A DNA stretch of 64,000 nucleotides from Pegoplata infirma (lineage: Eukaryota; Arthropoda; Insecta; Diptera; Anthomyiidae), in contig OY992540.1 in NCBI GenBank assembly GCA_963921195.1, positions 195,084,692-195,148,691 on the forward strand, given 5' to 3'. The translations under genes were made by a program, and so were the position numbers. Below are positions 57,324-64,000 of this stretch, in pieces. The notes beneath the pieces were generated by a model. That model made no database searches. It saw nothing but the letters and a program-made list of their open reading frames with translations, and was not told the origin of the DNA. How positions within the stretch are numbered: the first letter of the stretch is position 1; each line of letters starts with the position of its first letter.

Positions 57324-57608
57324 TATGGAGTTCACACTAGCGACTTTAAACAAGTTGTTTAACAAAACACCAGTAACAGAATAATACGGCGTTCACACTT
57401 GCTGTTTTGAAGTGTTCAAGAGTGAGATGTTTAAAAAAGTCTTTGTTCTGTGTCCATTACGTTTTTATTCTGCTACTGGTGTTTTGTTGAACAACTTGTT
57501 TAAGGTCGCTAGTGTGAACTCTATATAAAAACGTAATGGATACAGAACAAAGACTTTTTTAAACATCTCACTTTTAAACACTTCAAAACAGCAAGTGTGA
57601 ACTCCGTA
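57324..57608. mobile_element. family E MITE with a second family E copy inside
   Basis: The outer copy starts TATGGAGTTCACACTAGCG after TTA and is interrupted at its internal AATAA. The inner copy 57385-57525 (141 bp, opposite orientation) is flanked by TAA on both sides (57382-57384, 57526-57528). Outer resumes at 57529. Confidence 0.85.
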
Positions 57609-57611
57609 TCA

Positions 57612-57773
57612 TACTGTATACAGACTAGCGTGATTTTAAAATCATCATGTGATTTTCCTTTGAACAAAATCACATAGTGATTTACAAAATCATCTCAAAT
57701 TGTACTAGCATAAAGAAAAACTGCAAAATCATCTCAACTTACCATGGTAAGTTCTTGTAGTGTGAACATGGTC
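57612..57773. mobile_element. family D MITE
   Basis: 162 bp, directly after the family E copy (TCA between) and followed by TTA. Confidence 0.75.
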
Positions 57774-57776
57774 TTA

Positions 57777-58082
57777 TAATGTATACAGACTAGCGTGATT
57801 TTAATACGGCGTTCACACTTGCTGTTTTGAAGTGTTTAAGAGTGAGATGTTTAAAAAAGTCTTTGTTCTGTATCCATTACGTTTTTATTCCGTTACTGGT
57901 GTTTTGTTAAACAACTTGTTTAAAGTCGCTAGTGTGAACTCCATATAAAATCACCATGTGATTTTCCTTTGAACAAAATCACATAGTGATTTACAAAATC
58001 ATCTCAAATTGTACTAGCATAAAGTAAAATCACAAAATCATCTCAATTTACCATGGTAAGTTCTTGTAGTGTGAACGTGGCC
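57777..58082. mobile_element. family D MITE with a family E copy inside
   Basis: Family D (start TAATGTATACAGACTAGCG) is broken at its internal TTTTAAAATC. The family E copy 57805-57945 sits there with TAA on both sides (57802-57804, 57946-57948). D resumes 57949-58082 and is followed by TTA. Confidence 0.85.
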
Positions 58083-58085
58083 TTA

Positions 58086-58226
58086 TATGGAGTTCACACT
58101 AGCGACCTTAAACAAGTTGTTCAACAAAACACCAGTAGCAGAATAAAAAAGTAATGGACGCAGAACAAAGACTTTTTTAAACATCTCACTCTTGAACACT
58201 TCATAACAGCAAGTGTGAACGCCGTA
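58086..58226. mobile_element. family E MITE
   Basis: 141 bp; TTA on both sides (58083-58085, 58227-58229). The left TTA is the end of the preceding family D copy, so E used D's own target repeat. Confidence 0.85.
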
Positions 58227-58945
58227 TTATTCGAAATTTAACGAACAAATTTGCGATAATGCCGGCTTTAAAATACACAATTAATTTACGCGACATTTTA
58301 AAATAATATATTGATATCTTTAGTTAGTTGTTTTATATGGAAATATTTAATTTTTTTTTATTTTTGACACATTCTTTAATTTATTTTCTTCTCAAAAACA
58401 AAATGTTGATAAAAATGGTTTTCCGTACGTGTGAACAGGGGGCTAATTATGTAACTTGATAATCGTCATCGTTAGCTCATTATTCTATTACCATAAAATG
58501 ACACTATATGGCAATGGTTCCTAACCCACTGGCTCCACCTTCTATAATTATGTGGACATTTATTCCGACATACGTCAAAATCGTGTTATTTCTCGTGTGC
58601 CATAGTCAAATGTTATACATATTTGTGTTGGAAATAAATGTTAACATAGTTCTCCAAACATAAGTCTTAACAATTATATTAACATAAGAAACGTCAAATT
58701 CATGAGTTTGTTGATGGCGACATTTTGGAAAAATACAAATACACAAAAAACATTCGCTTTATAATTAATAAATGTGGTTTTTGAAAGAAAGTAACTAAAT
58801 AACGTTAAATTAAAGCTTTTTAATTTAAAAAAAAATGTGTTATATGTACTAAAAAAATAAATAAAAAATAAAACCCAAACGACCTTCATCAACAAATTCC
58901 TGAAAAAAATGAGTTAACATAAATTACGATTACACCACCCTTTAA

Positions 58946-59086
58946 TATGGAGTTCACACTAGCGACTTTAAACAAGTTGTTTAACAAAACACCAGTAACA
59001 GAATAAAAACGTAATGGATACAGAACAAAGACTTTTTTAAACATCTCACTTTTAAACACTTCAAAACAGCAAGTGTGAACGCCGTA
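58946..59086. mobile_element. family E MITE
   Basis: 141 bp, TAA on both sides (58943-58945, 59087-59089). Confidence 0.85.
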
Positions 59087-59172
59087 TAACATAAAATGAA
59101 AATACAAAAAAATTCTGCCGACGTTATCTCTTATGTTATCTACAATTTTATGTTGGTGTATCCGGAGCGTAA

Positions 59173-59334
59173 TACTGTATACAGACTAGCGTGATTTTAA
59201 AATCACTATGTGAGTTTCCTTTGAACAAAATCACATAGTGATTTACAAAATCATCTCAAATTGTACTAGCATAAAGAAAAATTGCAAAATCATCTCAACT
59301 TACCATGGTAAGTTCTTGTAGTGTGAACATGGCC
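59173..59334. mobile_element. family D MITE
   Basis: 162 bp, TAA on both sides (59170-59172, 59335-59337). Confidence 0.85.
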
Positions 59335-59671
59335 TAACCTTTGATTCTCGCCCCACTGGGGGGCAATTTGAATGCTTCAGGGGGGCAACGAGTAAATTTT
59401 TAAGATTTTTTTTTGTTAAAAACTAAAAAAAATATTTATTTTGTTAAATTATTTTGTTGGTTGTTGAAAACTTTTACTTAAAACTTTGTTTCAAAGTTGA
59501 TTTTAACAAAAAGTTTGCATAACTACAAGTAAATTTTGAATTTTAAAACTAATTTGAAAAATGTACACCTTTTTCTTGAGTGTAGGGGACATTTTAGTTG
59601 TTTTAACTTAAAAGTGGGGCATGGCCCAAAAAAGGTTGGGAACCATTGCTATATGGTAATGGAATAACGAT

Positions 59672-60106
59672 GGATTTTTTTCAGAAATAAAGTTTTTTCA
59701 AAAAAATATATGGCAACACTGATCATATGGCATTTTTTCTACGTATGGCATCTCTTTCAAATCTATTACAATTATAATTATTTTTCTCTTTTGACAGCTG
59801 TTGCATTTTTTGTTTACTAACATTGCAAATGTTTATTAAAACATACAATATTTCTTTTTAAAAATATACTAATAAACAATTATTAAAAAAAAACTTCTCT
59901 AAAGTTTATTAATATTTGATAAATTATTTATACAAATTTTTATATGTATGTAAATACAAATCTATTAAAAAAACATCTGCCAACACAAACCACAGACAAA
60001 AAAACTCTCTTCAGAGAGCATATTTGACAAATGATTGCCATAGAAAAAATGTAGAAAGGATATTTTTATAAAATTATTGATTTTCTATGTAAACAAAAAA
60101 TATAAA
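59672..60106. other. upstream flank of the 60.1 kb exon
   Basis: AT-rich; should hold the promoter of the following gene. No clear motif. The sequence just before the ATG is AAAATATAAA, a good fly context. Confidence 0.4.
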
Positions 60107-60511
60107 ATGCACGATTTAGAGACCAACAAGGATAGTGTTAATTATCTTATAAACAAATTGTGTTTGAGTTTTTTGCAACAAAATGATAATTTTAATCAAG
60201 ATCACATACAAGCTGTACCCAAATTGAAGGCGTTGTCCTATGAAATATTGCTGAAAAAATCTCCAAGGCCACAAAATGAAAACGCATTAGATGAAAATTG
60301 CGACTTTGAGCCGCAACGTGCTTTGGATATACAAATTTTTGCAGCAAAACTAAATTCAAGTGCCAATCCAGAGGTGTGCTCAAAATTTGCTGAATTTGAA
60401 GAGCAATTAGAGGCTATTAAAAATGAAACATATTTTAGTGAGGGTGCTGGTAAGGGTGTTCTGCAGTTGTTGTTAGCATTACAGGGAAACGTACATGAGG
60501 AATACGAAGTG
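60107..60511 (+). CDS. first coding exon of an unidentified gene (partial)
   Basis: ATG at 60107, 135 codons, ending GAAGTG before a strong donor GTAAGT. Protein starts MHDLETNKDSVNYLINKLCL. It is mostly helical and acidic, with GVLQLLLALQGN near the end. Absence of low-complexity sequence, the good start context and the clean donor support a real gene. I do not recognise it with certainty; the N-terminal region of a gamma-tubulin complex component (GCP5-like) crossed my mind because of the LLLAL..N...Y pattern, but this is weak. The next exons are not visible: the following 2.3 kb is a transposase gene, so the rest probably lies beyond 64000. Confidence 0.6.
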
Positions 60512-60649
60512 GTAAGTTTTTCTTGTTTGATAAAATAAAAAATTCGTATTGTTAAGTATGATTCTTTCAAGTGTCGTTTGCTGTAAGATTAAATGCTGAT
60601 TTAGGGAAAGAATATGTTAGCATTTTAATTTGTTTACATTTTTTAGTTT

Positions 60650-62880
60650 TCATGCTTGAAATGAAACTTCTCGTATAAGAGGAGAAACTGAAATAATGAA
60701 ATGTTCTGACGGCACTCTGGGAACATTTCAATACTTTGGAGTAAAATCTAATCTAGATGTTATCATACATCCAAATCTTAATACGGAAAATAATATTGAA
60801 TTATTGATTCACGTAGACGGAATGGACATATTTAATAAGTCCAAAAAAGGTTTTTGGACATTAATGGGAAGAGTTTTTGCAAGAAATTACACCACTAAGC
60901 CATTTATAATAGCATTATACTTTGGAAATTCAAAACCGTATTTTGCTGGAGAATTTTTATCTGAATTTGTATCCGAAGTTAATACTTTAACTAATGAAGG
61001 TACACACAAAAATTAGAAACAAAAAAAAAAATTAAATATTTTTTTTACTTATATTATTTTAGGTGTCGAGTTCCACGGAAAACAATTTACATTTAAAATA
61101 TTAGCTTTTTGCTGTGATATGCCTGCCCGAGCGTTTATCAAGTGTACCAAGGGTCACACAGGTTTTTTTTCTTGTGAAAGATGCACCGTAAAAGGAGAAA
61201 CAGTAAATAAAACACGCATTTTTATACCCTCCAACCACAGTATGGGGGTATACTCACTTTGTCATTCCGTGTGAAACGCATTGAAATATCAATGTAGGAC
61301 CCCATAAAGTATATATATTATTGATTAGTGATCGATTCTAAGACATTCTAGCGATGTCCGTCCGTCCGTCCGTCTGTCCGTCTGTAGAAGACACGATACA
61401 GTCCAAAATAAAAGAGCTAGACTTCCGAAGTTTGGCACGAATATGTCTTATATTCCTAGGCAGGTTAAGTTCGGAAATGGGCAAAATCGGACCAAGGGGA
61501 AAAAAGTTCCCCCTTAGAGAACTAAACCAACCCAAGAAAAATCGCACTTTTTGCAGGGTTTTTTGTACTTTTGCTAAGCAAATTCAACATTCTTATCTCA
61601 GAAGAAGTTCAAAATCACAAGGGAAAGGTGCACCCTGACGTCTCCCACCAACCCCCCCCCCCCCCCCCCAAAAAAAAAAAAAAGACGCCCCTGGATTTTT
61701 TTTATATTGTTTTTTTTTACATTTTGGAGGGTATAAAAGATTCGGCACAGCCGAATGTAACACTCTCACTTGTTAAAGAAATAAATTGTGAACAACGTAC
61801 GCTCCAGTCGTTTAGAGAAAAGACTAACGCTGAGCACCATTTAGCTAAAGAAACCAGTCCACTTCTCGATATTCCTAACTTTGACTTAATAAAATCCGTC
61901 GTTTTGGATGAAATGCATATGTTGTACCTTGGAATTGGGAAAACGTTACTTCAGAAACTTATTTTTAAGAATCCAGATTCTTATATTTCCGAAGAAAACG
62001 TAGCAATTATGCAACAAAATTTTTCAAAAATATCTAAAGATATTACAGCTGAGTTCCAAAGAAAAACGTTTGATTTAATGGATACAGGAAATTGGAAAGC
62101 TACACAATATCGTTTTTTTTTATTATATGGCGGAGGGATAGTTTTGAAAAATGTATTGAAATCTAATCAGTACAGACATTTTTTACTTCTTTTTACAGCT
62201 TGTCGAATTTTGTCATCTAGCAAATTAGCTACATTGAAAGCTGATTATGCTAAGCAGTTATTAAGGAAATTTGTTGAACTTATGTCATATTTTTATGGAC
62301 CAAAATCACATACAATGAATATTCACAACCTTATTCATATCGCAGATGACGTTGTTAATATAGGGGCGCCGCTATCTCAATTTTCCGCGTTTGATTTCGA
62401 AAATAGCTTAGGTTTTATAAAAAGTATTATAAATTCTGCAACCAACCCCATCGAAGAAGTTCAAAGAAAACTTCATATTTTTCGATCAAACGATTCATCA
62501 AATAATTTTCCATTGCTTTATCGTATCAATAGAAGCTTAAAATATTCTCTTGGACAAATTTTAGAAACCTCGGAAATAGGAGTTACTTTTAGCTTTGTTA
62601 TTATCGAAGGCAATAAAATTTCACCACTTCCTCCTGATAACGTATGCTTACTAGTAGGAAAGTGTCGAATTTCAAATGTGATGATATTTTTTTTAAAGGC
62701 AACGTTTTTCTTGAAGTTACTGATTTTGTGGAATATCCACATCCATCAAGTGAAATAGGATTGTATGATGTTAGAAAATTAGATGAAAATAACACTGAAA
62801 TTAACATAAGTATGGTAGAATTCAAGTGTATTCTTACTACATGTGATGATAAAACAATTGCTATTACTCTATTACACTAA
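60650..62880 (+). pseudogene. DNA-transposon protein gene with one intron, broken by a repeat
   Basis: Part 1 (to 61003) reads FQYFGVKSNL, LLIHVDGMDIFNKSKKGFWT, PFIIALYFGNSKP. A 59-bp intron (61004-61062, GT..TTTTAG) keeps the frame. Part 2 reads CDMPARAFIKCTKGHTGFFS and CERCTVKGE. After the Helentron-like insert (61225-61773) it continues to about 62670 with LDEMHMLYLGIGKTLLQKL, HNLIHIADDV and FDFENSLGFIKSII, then a frameshift and a final frame to the stop at 62878-62880. I know this wording from a widespread animal transposon protein family (DUF4218/Transposase_21 type, perhaps CACTA-like); the superfamily is uncertain. The N-terminus is missing or has stops upstream of 60660. Confidence 0.7.
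61225..61773 (+). mobile_element. Helentron/INE-like non-autonomous element
   Basis: Starts TACCCTCCAACCACAGTATG. Near the 3' end the inverted GGAGGGTATA appears at about 61725, followed by the hairpin GATTCGGCACAGCCGAATG and a short tail ending CTCACTTGT(T). A 5' terminus mirrored by a subterminal inverted repeat followed by a hairpin is the layout of Helentron-type INE elements. The middle holds a GTCCGTCCG tract and C/A homopolymers. Removing it (with one TA) leaves the transposase frame open, so the borders are firm. Other copies: 30066-30770, 34242-35545, 195-425 (part). Confidence 0.65.
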
Positions 62881-63567
62881 TTTTAATAATATATATGTAA
62901 ATTATTTAATAACTCTTTGTTAATATAATAAAAGGTGTAATAAAAACAATATTTAATAGAAATCCAACCGCTTAAAAATAATTAATAAAAAAATAAATGG
63001 TCGTAAATGTTGTATTAAATGTACTGGCAGAGTACAATTCTGTTTGTAATTGCCAACGTTGAAACGCTGTTGGCATTTCCAATAAATCCAGTGCTCCGCC
63101 AGTACAATATTTTTTGTACGGTTGGCAGTTTCTGATTGGGCATACATATTTTTGCTGTAAAAAAAACTAAAATTTTTTCTAAAGAAAGTATAAGATTCTG
63201 AGATCTTTTTCCTGTAGCACATATTTATGGTTATGAAATACTCATGCATTTTTAAGATATATTCATATTTATACCTAGGAAAAGATTTTAAAATGGTTTT
63301 TCTATAACAAAAAGTGTTATATTGTGAAAAAAAATCCTTTAGCAAAGATGTTAGATCCTTGAAAATGTTTCTATAGAAAAGTGGGAAAAGATCTGAGAAT
63401 TTTGTTTTTGTATAACGCAAAACAAGTTTATTGTTTGCAACAATTGCGTTTGTTAGTACATATGTATGTATATTGTAATTCGCAAAGAAAAATGTTTCGT
63501 AAAAATTTTAAATTTTTTTAAATATGTTTTTTTTTTTATTTTATACAATTGTCATAAATTTACCTTT
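62881..63567. other. gene-free stretch after the transposase
   Basis: Around 63020-63130 are inverted repeats ('tactggcagagtacaattct', 'cagtgctccgccagtacaat') that could be a MITE or the end of the transposase's element. 63180-63400 has AGATTCTGAGATC words like the minisatellite at 30195. No gene. Confidence 0.4.
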
Positions 63568-63978
63568 GCTGTGTTTTTCAATAAGTGGATTTATTTTCTG
63601 AATTATCTTATTTTGCTTAAAACAAATATTTTAACATACTAAAACAAATTTGGAATATTTTTTTCCGTAATCTACAATAAATTTGGAATTATAATCCGAA
63701 AAAATAATGAAAAAATTTGGAAAATGAAAGAAGTTATAAATAAATCAAAATTGATCCAAAACGGATTTATTAAATCCTAAAATTTAGTTGGATTTATTTT
63801 GATTTATTTATAACTTTTTTAATTTTCCAGATTTTTTTATGATTTTTTCGGATAATAATTGCTTATTTATCGTAGATTACGGAAAAAAATATTCCAAATT
63901 TGTTTTGGCATTTAATTTATTTATTTTAAACTAAATAAAATTAATCCGAAAATAAATCCACTTATTGAAAAACACAGC
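63568..63978. mobile_element. fold-back element with GCTGTGTTTTTCAATAAG arms
   Basis: Arms of about 190 bases (GCTGTGTTTTTCAATAAGTG and complement) around a short centre. Target duplication not settled. It ends 22 bases before the window edge. Confidence 0.6.
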
Positions 63979-64000
63979 ACTTGTCAAAAAAGATATCATT

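Larger units (their letters stand above)
58512..59648. mobile_element. hAT-type element, 1137 bp
   Basis: Ends CAATGGTTCCTAACCCACTGG and (complemented) CAATGGTTCCCAACCTTTTT, a terminus wording typical of hAT elements. Perfect 8-bp duplication CTATATGG (58504-58511, 59649-59656). Contains a family E (58946-59086) and a family D (59173-59334) MITE. No transposase frame recognised. Confidence 0.85.
58437..59671. mobile_element. GGGGGCTAATTATGTAAC palindromic MITE, split
   Basis: Left arm 58437-58511 and right arm from 59657 match the complete palindromic copy at 43388-43530. It is interrupted by the hAT-type element 58512-59648. Confidence 0.65.

Noticed and set aside
60192..60570. Minus-strand frames opposite the 60.1 kb exon
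   Set aside because: They mirror a coding exon with a good ATG and donor on the plus strand; no splice sites or family features of their own.

Overview
This is an AT-rich, intron-containing nuclear window from an insect, most likely a higher (calyptrate-type) fly. The evidence is protein similarity to fly genes, fly-type splice sites, a I-clade LINE, and a very dense load of small DNA transposons. No bacterial, plasmid or phage features are visible. All calls come from reading the sequence; no search was run.

Layout: 1-12 kb is gene-free. It holds a dead Tc1-like transposon (1467-3235), hAT-type and TTA-target MITEs, and a LINE reverse transcriptase scrap. 12.1-16.1 kb holds two ordinary housekeeping genes on the minus strand: a PDAP1/PP28-like phosphoprotein (12098-12673) and the ribosome biogenesis methyltransferase EMG1/NEP1 (15301-16113, two exons). 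16.5-25.5 kb is a nest of transposons inside transposons. It includes a 3.7 kb hAT-like element that carries an array of about 14 units of a 163-bp satellite with an internal orientation switch.

26.2-56.6 kb (plus strand) is the main locus: secreted purple acid phosphatase (acid phosphatase type 7-like). A single signal-peptide exon (26255-26405) is followed by three complete catalytic cassettes (33574-37349, 41726-46452, 46727-56598). Each cassette has a phase-1 first acceptor, its own stop codon and its own AATAAA. I find no signal-peptide exon for cassettes 2 and 3, and only 274 bp separate the stop of cassette 2 from the first exon of cassette 3. Spliced to exon 1, all three give open frames of 448, 450 and 451 codons. 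The simplest reading is one first exon alternatively spliced to three enzymes; loss of the first exons of the two duplicates is the alternative. Introns hold a tRNA-derived SINE, hAT MITEs, Helentron-like repeats, an RTE-like LINE tail and, in cassette 3, an antisense 6.4 kb I-like LINE. That LINE has a long intact ORF2 but a YADN reverse transcriptase motif, and its ORF1 is split by a hAT MITE.

57-59.7 kb is a pile-up of TTA/TAA-target MITEs and a hAT element. 60.1 kb holds one clear first coding exon of an unidentified gene that must continue beyond the window. 60.65-62.9 kb is a transposase-like gene with one intron, interrupted by a Helentron-like repeat. The rest to 64 kb is repeats, ending in a fold-back element.
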